A stretch of 64,000 nucleotides of DNA, taken from contig NZ_CP013363.1 in NCBI RefSeq assembly GCF_001718315.1, positions 1,426,001 through 1,490,000 on the forward strand, read 5' to 3'. The translations under genes were made by a program, and so were the position numbers. The notes under the pieces were generated by a model. It had not been told where the DNA came from and ran no database searches. It saw only the letters and a list, made by a program, of their open reading frames with translations. Shown in pieces: positions 1-7,855 of this stretch. Source of the stretch: Burkholderia diffusa. Its GTDB lineage: Bacteria; Pseudomonadota; Gammaproteobacteria; Burkholderiales; Burkholderiaceae. Within the stretch, counting starts at the first letter, position 1. Each line of letters begins with the position of its first letter.

Positions 1-83
1 TCGAGCTGCAGCGCCTGCAGTTCGTCGCGGCTGGCGGTCTCGATCGGCTCGAGAGCGGCCGCGGGATGCGTCGGGTGAGTCAT
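1..83 (-). CDS. paaK: Phenylacetate-CoA ligase PaaK, N-terminal fragment (cut by window edge)
   Basis: Only the first 27 codons lie in the window; the gene continues off the left edge. The ATG at 83-81 follows a strong GGAGGAG ribosome site. The visible protein begins MTHPTHPAAALEPIETASRD, and the segment LEPIETASRDEL..LQL is what I recall from the start of phenylacetate-CoA ligases, which convert phenylacetate, ATP and CoA to phenylacetyl-CoA in the cytoplasm. It sits 59 bp downstream of paaH on the same strand, so the two are probably cotranscribed. The assignment rests on a short N-terminus plus the paaH neighbour; the AMP-binding core is not visible. Confidence 0.75.
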   Translation of the reverse strand, partial: MTHPTHPAAALEPIETASRDELQALQL

Positions 84-142
84 CGGGGTGCTCCTCCAAT
101 GGAGTGATGTCGTTATCGTGATCGGGGTAAGGGCGCCGGCGG

Positions 143-1696
143 CTAGCGGAACGTGCGGCCGGCCGCGTGCAGCGCGGCGATGCGCGGCGACACGCGATAG
201 CGGTCCTCGCCGTAGCTCGCCGCAAGATTCGTCAGCACGCGATGCACGCGACCGATGCCGATCGCATCGGCCCACGCGAGCGGGCCGCATGGGTAGTTCA
301 CGCCCTTCTCCATCGCGAGATCGAGATCGGCGGGCGAGCAGACGCCCTGGTTCACCGTGTCGGCCGCTTCGTTCGCGAGCATCGCGACGGTGCGCATCGC
401 GATCATGCCCGGCACGTCGGCCAGGCCGACGACGCGGAAACCCGCCTGCTGGAACAGGCCGACCGCGTCCGCATAGGCGGCATCGCTGCACTGCAACGCG
501 CGCGTGAGCGCGACGAGCCCGGCCTGCGCGTAGTCGCGCGCGAGGTCGACGAGCACGAGGTCGGCCACGCCCGTTTGCGCCGCGCGCGCGGTCGCGGTGC
601 GGCCGTCGGTCAGCGCGATCGACGCGCGGCCGGCCACGGCCAGCAGTTCGTCGACATGCGCACCCTTCTGCCGCGCGCCCGCGACGCGTTCCGCGACACG
701 CGCATGCAGCGCGGCGGCCGGGCCGTCCTGCGTGAACAGCGCCACGTCGGCCGGCGTCTCTCGTGGCGCTTCAAGCTCGGGCGCGGGCGGCGCCGCGCCG
801 TCGGCATAGGAATAGAAGCCGCGCCCCGACTTGCGTCCGAGGAAGCCTGCGTTCACGAGTTCCTGCTGGATCAGCGACGGCGTGTAGCGCGGATCATTGA
901 AGTACGCGCGAAACACCGACTCGGTCACCGCGAAGTTCACGTCGTGGCCGATCAGGTCCATCAGCTCGAACGGCCCCATCCGGAAGCCGCCGGCTTCGCG
1001 CATCACCGCATCGATCGAGGCCGGCGTGCCGCCCTGCTCGTTGAGCACGCGCAGCGCCTCCGCGTAATACGGCCGCGCGACGCGGTTCACGATGAAGCCG
1101 GGCGTCGATTTCGCCAGCACCGGCAGCTTGCCCCACGCGACGGCCGTGTCGTACAGCGCTTGCGCGACTTCCGGCGCGGTCGCGAGCCCGCTGACCACTT
1201 CGACGAGCGCCATCAGCGGCGCCGGATTGAAGAAATGCAGGCCGGCCACGCGCTGCGGCGCGCGCAGCCCGGCCGCGATGGACGTGATCGAGATCGACGA
1301 CGTGTTGGTCGCCAGCATGCAGCGATCGTCGACATGGCGCTCGAGCGTCGCGAAAATCTCGCGCTTCACGTCGAGCCGCTCGGCCGCCGCCTCGACGATC
1401 AGCGCCGCACCGGCGAACTCGGCCAGCGCGCGCACCGCACGAATCCGGCTGCCGGCCGCGTCGGCCTGCGCCGGCTCAAGACGGCCCTTCTCGGCGAGCC
1501 GCGCGAACTGCGCGCGGATGCCGGCAAGCGCCTTGTCGCACGCGGCTTCGTTCAGGTCGTACAGCAGCACCGCATGGCCGGCCGCCGCCGCTACCTGCGC
1601 GATGCCCGCGCCCATCGCGCCGGCACCAATCACGCCGACGACCGCCGACGGCGCCAGCGCGCCCGAATTCACCGAATGTGCAGAAGAAACAGCCAT
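143..1696 (-). CDS. paaH: 3-hydroxyacyl-CoA dehydrogenase PaaH
   Basis: A 517-residue NAD-dependent 3-hydroxyacyl-CoA dehydrogenase. In the phenylacetate pathway it oxidises 3-hydroxyadipyl-CoA to 3-oxoadipyl-CoA. The N-terminal Rossmann domain has GAGAMG at residues 24-29, acidic D47 after the second strand, and the family signature GLHFFNP at 152-158 with catalytic H154. The protein is longer than the roughly 280-residue short forms because it carries a second, C-terminal dehydrogenase-type helical domain, typical of PaaH/PaaC. Its neighbour paaK supports the pathway. Upstream lies a TATAAT box abutting a 14-bp palindrome, consistent with control by a TetR-type phenylacetyl-CoA-responsive repressor (PaaR). 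The palindrome is seen; the regulator is inferred. Confidence 0.92.
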   Translation of the reverse strand: MAVSSAHSVNSGALAPSAVVGVIGAGAMGAGIAQVAAAAGHAVLLYDLNEAACDKALAGIRAQFARLAEKGRLEPAQADAAGSRIRAVRALAEFAGAALIVEAAAERLDVKREIFATLERHVDDRCMLATNTSSISITSIAAGLRAPQRVAGLHFFNPAPLMALVEVVSGLATAPEVAQALYDTAVAWGKLPVLAKSTPGFIVNRVARPYYAEALRVLNEQGGTPASIDAVMREAGGFRMGPFELMDLIGHDVNFAVTESVFRAYFNDPRYTPSLIQQELVNAGFLGRKSGRGFYSYADGAAPPAPELEAPRETPADVALFTQDGPAAALHARVAERVAGARQKGAHVDELLAVAGRASIALTDGRTATARAAQTGVADLVLVDLARDYAQAGLVALTRALQCSDAAYADAVGLFQQAGFRVVGLADVPGMIAMRTVAMLANEAADTVNQGVCSPADLDLAMEKGVNYPCGPLAWADAIGIGRVHRVLTNLAASYGEDRYRVSPRIAALHAAGRTFR

Positions 1697-1731
1697 CGCT
1701 TGCGATCCGTCATGAAATGGAAGTGCGAGCG

Positions 1732-1752
1732 ATTATAAACCGACCGGTCGGT
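1732..1752 (-). promoter_or_regulatory. paaH promoter -10 with adjoining PaaR-type palindrome
   Basis: Reading on the minus strand, TATAAT (1737-1732) is directly preceded by the perfect 14-bp palindrome ACCGACCGGTCGGT (1752-1739). That puts an operator in the -10/-35 spacer, where bound repressor would block polymerase. Conserved inverted repeats in the promoters of Burkholderia phenylacetate genes are established in the literature as I recall it. I cannot confirm that this is exactly that motif. Confidence 0.6.
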
Positions 1753-1847
1753 AGATTTATGTCAGGGCGAGCCCGAATTTATCGTGCAAGAGACCGTTGC
1801 AGAAACTGTAAAAGCAAAAAATCCAAGAATTGGGGCACTTTTTGTAA

Positions 1848-1861
1848 ACCGAAAGGTCAAT
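1848..1861. promoter_or_regulatory. Imperfect second copy of the paaH palindrome
   Basis: ACCGAAAGGTCAAT matches 10 of 14 positions of the perfect palindrome at 1739-1752 and lies 96 bp further upstream of paaH. It could be an auxiliary operator or chance. No gene in the other direction starts near enough to be an obvious second target. Confidence 0.3.
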
Positions 1862-2241
1862 GAAAGCGTTCGAATATGAGATAGTGTCCCCCGAACGCCT
1901 GATAAAATTCGACAATTCGCCGGATTTCAGGGGAAACCGCGTGTCACGCCGTCGCCGTCCATCGTCCGCGCCCTTTCGGGGTCGGTTCAGCACTGCCGGC
2001 ACGCCTGTCATCACGTGCAAGCGCCTCGCCTTCGGCATTCGGTCGCATCGAACCGTTTCATCCAGCGACGGGCCCCCGGCCCGCCCGCGCCCCTCGCCGC
2101 CTCACGGCGGCGAACCCGGGGCAGCACAGTTCCGTGCTGCCGTGCATCAGCTTTATCGTCCACGTTCGGCGGATCATCCGGCCGGGCTTCGTCAACCCGT
2201 GACGGCGCGTCGCGCGCCGCCACTCGCATAGGAAACCGTCC
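1862..2241 (+). other. Gene-free region ahead of the antiporter gene, with two hairpins
   Basis: No convincing gene lies between the paaH promoter and the antiporter start. The region can form GCAGCAC-AGTTCC-GTGCTGC (2121-2140) and a 7-bp stem with a TCG loop (2203-2219) just 23 bp before the ATG, so the transcript leader may be structured. I looked for the GGGGAGTAG core of the yybP-ykoY manganese riboswitch, which can precede cation transporters, and did not find it. A 123-codon open frame here has no ribosome site or recognisable protein. Confidence 0.4.
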
Positions 2242-3330
2242 ATGCCGCTCTCGTCCAACCAGCTCCCGCGCTGGACCCTCTGGGCCCCGCTTGCCGCATG
2301 GCTGGTACTCGCGCTGTCGCGCGTCGTGCCGGCCGAAGGCCTCGTCATCGCCCTGTTCGCCGCCGCGCTCGCCGGCGCCGTGTTCGCCGCCGTCCACCAT
2401 GCCGAAGTCGTCGCGCATCGCGTCGGCGAGCCGTTCGGCACGCTCGTGCTCGCGGTCGCCGTGACCGTCATCGAAGTCGCGCTGATCGTGTCGGTGATGC
2501 TCGGCGCAGGCCCCGAGAAATCGGGCCTCGCGCGCGACACCGTGTTCGCCGCCGTCATGATCATCTGCAACGGCATCGTCGGCCTCTGCCTGCTGGTCGG
2601 TGCGTGGAGGCACGGCGAGCAGGATTTCCAGGGGCGCGGCGCGAGCAAGGCGCTTGCGGTGCTCGCGTCGCTGTCGGTGCTGTCGCTCGTGATGCCGAAT
2701 TACCTGAACGCAGCGCCGGGCCCGTTCTTTTCGAAATCGCAGCTTGCGTTCGCCGGCGTATCGTCGCTCGTGCTGTACGGCGCATTCGTATTCGTGCAGA
2801 CCGTGCGCCACCGCGACTACTTCCTCACCGAACATGACAGCGCGAACGAATCGGTGCACGCGGCGCCGCCGAGCGGCCGCACCGCGCTGATCAGCCTGGT
2901 GCTGCTCTTCGCGAGCCTCGTCGCGGTCGTGCTGCTCGCGAAGCTGCTGTCGCCGGCCGTCGAGCATGCGGTAATGAAACTCGGCGCGCCCGAAGCCGCG
3001 GTCGGCATCGTGATCGCCGCGCTCGTGCTGCTGCCCGAAGGGCTCGCGGCCGTCACCGCCGCGCGCGCGAATCGCCTGCAGACCAGCATGAACCTCGCGC
3101 TCGGTTCGGCGCTCGCGAGCATCGGGCTCACGATTCCGACCGTCGCGGCCGTGTTCATCTGGGTCGGCCAGCCGCTCACGCTCGGCATCGGCGCGATGGA
3201 AACCGTGCTGCTGTCGCTGACGCTGCTGGTCAGCACGCTGACGCTCAGCCAGGGACGCACGACGGTGCTGCACGGTGTCGTGCACCTGTCGCTGTTCGCG
3301 GCTTACCTGTTCCTGTCGATCACCCACTGA
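2242..3330 (+). CDS. chaA: Calcium/sodium:proton antiporter of the ChaA type (CaCA superfamily)
   Basis: A 362-residue inner-membrane cation/proton exchanger of the usual ChaA length. It has about 11 hydrophobic segments in two related halves. Each half carries a charged motif of the CaCA superfamily: in the N-half AVAVTVIEVALIVSVML (about residues 71-87), in the C-half VIAALVLLPEGLAAVTAARAN (about 257-277). The buried Glu residues in IEVAL and LPEGL are the expected ion-binding acids. A hydrophilic loop near residues 200-215 separates the halves. The gene stands alone. Substrate (Ca, Na or K against H) cannot be told from sequence. The upstream region is long and structured, so cation-responsive control is possible but unproven. 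Confidence 0.85.
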   Translation: MPLSSNQLPRWTLWAPLAAWLVLALSRVVPAEGLVIALFAAALAGAVFAAVHHAEVVAHRVGEPFGTLVLAVAVTVIEVALIVSVMLGAGPEKSGLARDTVFAAVMIICNGIVGLCLLVGAWRHGEQDFQGRGASKALAVLASLSVLSLVMPNYLNAAPGPFFSKSQLAFAGVSSLVLYGAFVFVQTVRHRDYFLTEHDSANESVHAAPPSGRTALISLVLLFASLVAVVLLAKLLSPAVEHAVMKLGAPEAAVGIVIAALVLLPEGLAAVTAARANRLQTSMNLALGSALASIGLTIPTVAAVFIWVGQPLTLGIGAMETVLLSLTLLVSTLTLSQGRTTVLHGVVHLSLFAAYLFLSITH

Positions 3331-3338
3331 TGCAAAGC

Positions 3339-3379
3339 GGCGCGCGGCACGGCGAAAACGATCCGCCGTGCCGCGCGCC
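3339..3379. terminator. Strong hairpin between convergent genes
   Basis: A perfect 16-bp GC-rich stem (3339-3354 with 3364-3379) around a 9-nt loop lies nine bases past the antiporter stop and 58 bp beyond the stop of the convergent gene. There is no long T-run on either side, so it may be a weak intrinsic or bidirectional terminator. Confidence 0.6.
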
Positions 3380-3437
3380 ATGCTTCACCTTCCCCGCGTC
3401 AACTTCTTCGCTTCACCTTCTTCACTTCACGCCGCGC

Positions 3438-4571
3438 CTACCGGACCGGAATCACGAGATGCTGGCCGGCCAGGATCAGATTCGGATTCGCGAGATTGTT
3501 GCGGCGCTGGATCTCGCGATAGCGCTGCCCGCTGCCGAGCTTGCTCGCCGCGATCATGTTCAGTGTGTCGCCCGCCTTCACCACATACGTCTTTTCGCCC
3601 GACGCGGCCGCGGTCGTCATCGTCTGGTCGCTGACGAAGTACTTGCGCAGCAGGTCCAGATACTGCGGCGACTGCTTGAGCTTCGCGATCGCGGCGTTCA
3701 GGTAGATCAGCAGGTCCTGGTCGTCGGCACGCACGCCGATCTTGTACGCGATGTTCGAGCCTTCGAGCTTGGTCACCGCGAACTTCAGGTCGGTGCCCTT
3801 GATCGAGCTGACCGCGAACGGATAGTCGTAGACGAACGCGTCGACCGCATGGCCGTCGAGGCTCTTCGCGATGAACGCCGGGTCGGAATCGTCGATCTCG
3901 ACGAACCGCACGTTCGGATACTGGCGCGTGACGAACGCGCGCACGTCCGGGTCGCCTTTCAGGATGCCGATCGTCTTGCCTGCCAGATCGTCGGCCGAGC
4001 GAATCGCGGAGCCTTGCCGCACGATCAGCGAGTAACCGAAATCATCGACGTACGGCACCGAGTAGACGACGCCCGCCGGCGTGTTGTCCGGGAACGTCAG
4101 CCCGTCCATCGCGACGTCGACGACATGGTTTCCCTTCGCATCGGTGTCGAGCAGCTGCTTCGGCACGCCCGGATACGTATCGACTTCGTGGCGCGTATCG
4201 ACCACGACCGGCTTGCCGCCGTGCGAGAACGACGGATCCGAGAACAGCAGCCGCGCGAATTCGACGTTGAAGCCGTGCGGCGCGCCCTTGTCCTCGCCGA
4301 AGAACGGCTCGCTCGGGTTCTGCACCGAGACGCGCACGACGCCGTTTTCGGCGATCGACTTCAGCGTGCTCGCTTGCGGCGTGAAGCCGGCCGGCAGCAC
4401 ATTGCCCGACGTCGACGGCTGCGGGGGCTGGCCCGCGTCGCCCGCCTGCGCGGACGTCGCGCCGGGCGACGCATCGTGCGCGGGAATCAGTGTCGACAGG
4501 CCACCCTGGTGGACGATCCATACACCGACGAGCACCGCAAGAAACACGACTGCACCGAGAAGTTTTTTCAT
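3438..4571 (-). CDS. Periplasmic solute-binding protein (SBP_bac_3 type) fused to a C-terminal LysM domain
   Basis: A 377-residue protein with an N-terminal hydrophobic anchor (about residues 4-22) without a clear cleavage site, then a Pro/Ala/Gly-rich linker. A bilobal amino-acid-type binding domain follows (about 70-315; VRVSVQNPSEPFFG near its start, AGKTIGILKGD in the hinge half). A LysM domain spans about 327-377 (KTYVVKAGDTLNMIAASKLG to the end). LysM binds peptidoglycan glycan chains, so this binding protein is probably tethered to the wall or membrane and acts as a sensor or scavenger. No ABC permease or ATPase genes are adjacent. It is the second gene of an apparent two-gene unit, 20 bp after a small membrane protein. 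The ligand is unknown. The fusion is unusual for this family. Confidence 0.8.
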   Translation of the reverse strand: MKKLLGAVVFLAVLVGVWIVHQGGLSTLIPAHDASPGATSAQAGDAGQPPQPSTSGNVLPAGFTPQASTLKSIAENGVVRVSVQNPSEPFFGEDKGAPHGFNVEFARLLFSDPSFSHGGKPVVVDTRHEVDTYPGVPKQLLDTDAKGNHVVDVAMDGLTFPDNTPAGVVYSVPYVDDFGYSLIVRQGSAIRSADDLAGKTIGILKGDPDVRAFVTRQYPNVRFVEIDDSDPAFIAKSLDGHAVDAFVYDYPFAVSSIKGTDLKFAVTKLEGSNIAYKIGVRADDQDLLIYLNAAIAKLKQSPQYLDLLRKYFVSDQTMTTAAASGEKTYVVKAGDTLNMIAASKLGSGQRYREIQRRNNLANPNLILAGQHLVIPVR

Positions 4572-4591
4572 GGTTGCGTGCCTGCAGGAAG

Positions 4592-5362
4592 TTATTGTTG
4601 TTTCGACGGCAATGCAGCGGCCTGTGCCGCATCGGGGCCGGGAACGGGGGTGCCATTCATGACCGCCTGCTGTTGCGCCTGCTTGACCTCGGGGTTGTCC
4701 AGCAGCGACGTTTCCATTTCGGAGAATGCCTTGTTCACCGAGCGCATCACCGAATCGACGGCCACGTCGGTCTTGATCTGCTCGAACGTATCGGCCGTCT
4801 GCCGGCCGGCGAGCTTATTCATGTGCTGCGCCGCCTGCGACATGTCCCACATCGCCTTCGCGCGGTCGATCGCGGACGCGAAATTCTTCAGTTCCGCCTG
4901 GACCTGCTTGTAGCGGCTTTCGCGAAACGCGAGCAGCTGCTTCATCGTATCGAGCTGCGCGCGAAAGCGTGGCGCATCATCCGGATACTGCTTCTCGAAC
5001 AGTTCGGTCTTGTCCCCGAAGTTCTTCACTTCGGTGCGAAACGCGGTGATGCTGTCCGCGAATTTCTGCGCCGCCTGGCGCTTTTCCGCGAGCTGGTTGA
5101 TGAGCGTCTCGACCGGATTCGACTGCGCTTCCTCGACGATCATCTTCACCTTCTGGTTCGCGAACTTCATCGCGACGACCGGCGCGAAATAGATCGCCCC
5201 GACGCCGATCACGGCCGCCGTGATCAGCGCGATCATCCCCTTCAGGATGAACAGCGCGGCCGGTGCCGCGACCGCGACGCCGGCGATGATGATCGCCCAT
5301 TTGATCAGCTTTGCCTTGCCACTCCCCGAACTGCCGTTTGCTTCATTCGAAAGCTGCGACAT
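4592..5362 (-). CDS. Membrane protein of unknown function with coiled-coil-like cytoplasmic or periplasmic region
   Basis: I do not recognise the family. The chosen start (ATG 5362-5360, protein beginning MSQLSNEANGS) has a good AAGGAG site; a longer frame back to a TTG at 5419 lacks one. The 256-residue protein has a polar N-terminus, two adjacent hydrophobic helices (about residues 19-65), then a long charged helical stretch (about 66-235) of coiled-coil character and a Pro/Gln/Ala-rich tail. It precedes the LysM binding-protein fusion by 20 bp on the same strand, so the two likely form one transcript and perhaps one envelope complex. That link is inferred from spacing only. Confidence 0.75.
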   Translation of the reverse strand: MSQLSNEANGSSGSGKAKLIKWAIIIAGVAVAAPAALFILKGMIALITAAVIGVGAIYFAPVVAMKFANQKVKMIVEEAQSNPVETLINQLAEKRQAAQKFADSITAFRTEVKNFGDKTELFEKQYPDDAPRFRAQLDTMKQLLAFRESRYKQVQAELKNFASAIDRAKAMWDMSQAAQHMNKLAGRQTADTFEQIKTDVAVDSVMRSVNKAFSEMETSLLDNPEVKQAQQQAVMNGTPVPGPDAAQAAALPSKQQ

Positions 5363-5999
5363 GAGTTTTTCTCCTTGAACCTCGAACTGAACTGCGTGCG
5401 TAAGCTGCGTCATGCTCAATCGAAATGCTTCGGACTCCGGTGCCGTCGCGCGCGCGGGACGGGCGACGGCGCGATGCTCGATCGCGTGGCGGCGGCGTCA
5501 CGAGGCGCCGGTGTAAGCGTCATGCACGATACGGTATTCTGGCGCGGCAGGCTGGCCCGCGACGCGGCGGCGCCGATCGGCACAGCTCGTCGTCGCGGAC
5601 GGCGCGCGGACGGGAAAGTGTACCGATGCACGGTACGAAACGGGATGACGGATACGTGACGCGACGAGCGTCGGGAAGATCGTGATTCCGGCGGGCCGGT
5701 GGCTGCGGCGCCGGGATTCCGGTACGAGTGCGTGAAGGCTCATCGTTGTTCTTGTGCGCGTCGCCGATGCGGGAACGCGCGGCCAGCGCGTCCCGCTCCA
5801 AATGCACGCACGTATCGTGCGCCGACCGGCATGCAGCGTCAAGCGGTCGAAGCGATGCGTTGCCGTTGCGCGATCGAAAGCGTGCGCGGTGCGTCAGCTT
5901 TCCGAACAGTAAGGATGTTGCCGACGCAGCGACTCGTCGCGCTCGGTCAGGATTGCTTGTCGTCGAAACGCGGCGCGCGGCCGGCCGGCGGACAGGGCG
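5363..5999. other. Gene-free interval
   Basis: About 640 bp without a supportable gene; the open frames are short, Arg-rich and lack ribosome sites. The only ordered elements I see are an inverted repeat GTACCG-ATGCA-CGGTAC (5620-5636) and a 9-bp odd palindrome ATACGGTAT (5529-5537), either of which could belong to the promoter of the minus-strand gene starting at 5362. Confidence 0.4.
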
Positions 6000-6836
6000 T
6001 TACGTCTCCGCATCGAACCCGTACAGCACGGCCGGATTGTCGACCAGCATCGTGCGGCTTACCGCCTCGTCACCCGCGCAGGCGTGCAACCAGCCAAGCA
6101 GGTGCGCATCGTCAGGCACCGGCGACGCGTTCGGATGCGGCCAGTTGCTGCCCCACACGCAGCGTGTCGAATGCTCGCGCGCGAGCACGGTGGCAAGGCG
6201 TGCGACGTCGTCGTAACCGGGCGCACCGGATCGCGAAGTCTCGTAAGGCGCGGACAGCTTCACCCAGACGTGGCCGCGATCGAGCAGGCGCCGCAATGCG
6301 ACGAACGCCGGCGCGTCCGGCGCAACCGGCGTCAGGAACTTGCCCGTGTGGTCGATGACGACACGCGCCGGCAACGACGTCAGCATCGATTCGACATCGG
6401 ACAACGTCCGGCCATCGAGCTGCAGGTCGATGTGCCAGCCGAGCGGCGCGATGCGCGCGGCCATCCGCTCGAGCTCGTCCCATCGAGCGACGCCGCCCGA
6501 CAACGTCATGAAGCGCACACCGCGGATGCCCGCTGCGTGCAGTCGCTCGAGTTCGGCGTCCGCCACGTCGACCGGCAGCGTCGCGACGCCACGCGCCTGC
6601 GGGCCGAGCGCGGCCAGCGCATCGAGCGTGCAGCGGTTGTCGAACCCGTAACCGGTCGGCTGCACGACGATCACGCGCGCGAGGTGGAGCGCCCGTTGCA
6701 CGCGGCGATACGCGTCCACCGGCGCATGCGGCGGACGGAACGTCGCCGTCGGCGCGAGCGGATACGCATCGTCGTAAACATGAATATGGCAATCGCACGC
6801 GGGCGACGCGCGTCTACCGGCCCGATCGTGCGTCAT
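6000..6836 (-). CDS. Amidohydrolase superfamily lactonase/isomerase (LigI or galactarolactone isomerase type)
   Basis: A 278-residue TIM-barrel metal-dependent hydrolase. It shows the N-terminal metal motif CDCHIHVYD (about residues 15-23), a later VIDHTGKF strand end (about 169-176), and the C-terminal WGSNWPHPN segment containing the conserved Asn/His region. Length and motifs resemble 2-pyrone-4,6-dicarboxylate lactonases and D-galactarolactone isomerases, which act on sugar-acid or aromatic ring-cleavage lactones. It is the last gene of a TRAP transporter/LacI operon and overlaps the upstream dehydrogenase by 4 bp (ATGA), so translation is coupled. The exact substrate is unknown; a sugar-acid lactone fits the neighbours best. 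Confidence 0.8.
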   Translation of the reverse strand: MTHDRAGRRASPACDCHIHVYDDAYPLAPTATFRPPHAPVDAYRRVQRALHLARVIVVQPTGYGFDNRCTLDALAALGPQARGVATLPVDVADAELERLHAAGIRGVRFMTLSGGVARWDELERMAARIAPLGWHIDLQLDGRTLSDVESMLTSLPARVVIDHTGKFLTPVAPDAPAFVALRRLLDRGHVWVKLSAPYETSRSGAPGYDDVARLATVLAREHSTRCVWGSNWPHPNASPVPDDAHLLGWLHACAGDEAVSRTMLVDNPAVLYGFDAET

Positions 6837-7855
6837 CGTGCGTCCGGTGCGGCCGATGCATCGGCCGACCGCCAGCGTGCAAGCCGCGTCGCGTGCGCGG
6901 CGTTGACCGCACCGTTCGGCACGCATGCATCGAGCAGCGCGGCGAGTTGTTCGACCGTCTCCAGCGCCTGGTGCTCGACCGCCGGCCGCGTCAGTCCGCC
7001 GATGTGCGGCGTGGCGATCACGCACGGATGCGCGGCGAGTTCGGGCGTCGGCATCTGGTCCGTCGCGCGTCCGACATCGAGCGCGCAACCGGCCAGCCGG
7101 CCGCCGTCGAGCGCGTCGGCCAGCGCCTGCTCGTCGACGAGTTCGCCGCGCGACGCATTGATGAAGCACGCACCCGGCTTCATCGCGGCAAACGCGCCAG
7201 CATCGAACAGGTTCGCGGTGGCAGGCGTCGCCGGCGCGAGGCATACGACGAAGTCCGCATCGCGCAACAAGGTCGCGCGGTCGACCTGCTCGATCAACGG
7301 CGTGTTGATCCGCACATAAGGATCGCACGCGAGCACGCGCATCCCGAACGTCGTCGCGATCGGCGCGAGATGGCGCGCGATCTGTCCGTAGCCGACCACG
7401 CCCAGCGTGCTGCCGCGCAATTCGCGCCCCATTCGCGGCAGCGGCGGCGTGCCACGGTGGTACGCACCGGCATAGGCGCCGATACCGCGCGCGAGTTCGA
7501 TCATCGCGCCGATCACCCACTCCGCGACGGCCGGCCCGAAACCGGGGCTGGCCTGCGTGACCAGCACGCCGAATTCGCTCGCCGCGTCGACGTCGACGGT
7601 GCGAATGTCGACCGCGCAGCGCAGGAACGCGGCGAGCGCGGGCAGCCCCGCGAACAGCGCGCGCGGCGCCGGCGTCTGCCGGTACGCGATCATCGCGTCG
7701 CATCCTTGAGCGGCGGCGATCAGCTCGTCCGTGCCGAGTTCACGGTCGAGCGGATTGCACGTGACGTCCGCGATCGCCCGCAGCGCATGCAGCGCCTTCG
7801 CACCGAAGTAGTAATCGAGCATCCCGGACGGATGGGTCACGTAGACGCGCGTCAT
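6833..7855 (-). CDS. D-isomer-specific 2-hydroxyacid dehydrogenase with altered catalytic motif
   Basis: A 340-residue NAD(P)-dependent 2-hydroxyacid dehydrogenase by overall pattern: a Rossmann stretch GVVGYGQIARHLA, catalytic Arg in INASRGELVDE and His in TPHIGG. The motif that normally reads DVxxxEP and supplies the catalytic Glu is here DVGRATDQMP, so the Glu appears to be replaced. The start (ATG 7855-7853) overlaps the stop of the upstream LacI gene by ATGA, and its own stop overlaps the next gene the same way. The operon suggests it oxidises or reduces the hydroxyacid imported by the TRAP transporter. With the Glu absent, altered chemistry or substrate is possible. Confidence 0.82.
   Translation of the reverse strand: MTRVYVTHPSGMLDYYFGAKALHALRAIADVTCNPLDRELGTDELIAAAQGCDAMIAYRQTPAPRALFAGLPALAAFLRCAVDIRTVDVDAASEFGVLVTQASPGFGPAVAEWVIGAMIELARGIGAYAGAYHRGTPPLPRMGRELRGSTLGVVGYGQIARHLAPIATTFGMRVLACDPYVRINTPLIEQVDRATLLRDADFVVCLAPATPATANLFDAGAFAAMKPGACFINASRGELVDEQALADALDGGRLAGCALDVGRATDQMPTPELAAHPCVIATPHIGGLTRPAVEHQALETVEQLAALLDACVPNGAVNAAHATRLARWRSADASAAPDAR

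Noticed and set aside
1862..2241. Possible yybP-ykoY manganese riboswitch before the antiporter gene
   Set aside because: The GGGGAGTAG and matching loop sequences are not present; only generic hairpins are seen.
2011..3381. A 456-codon minus-strand frame opposite the cation/proton antiporter
   Set aside because: Arg/His/Asp-rich shadow; the plus-strand protein has conserved CaCA motifs and helices.
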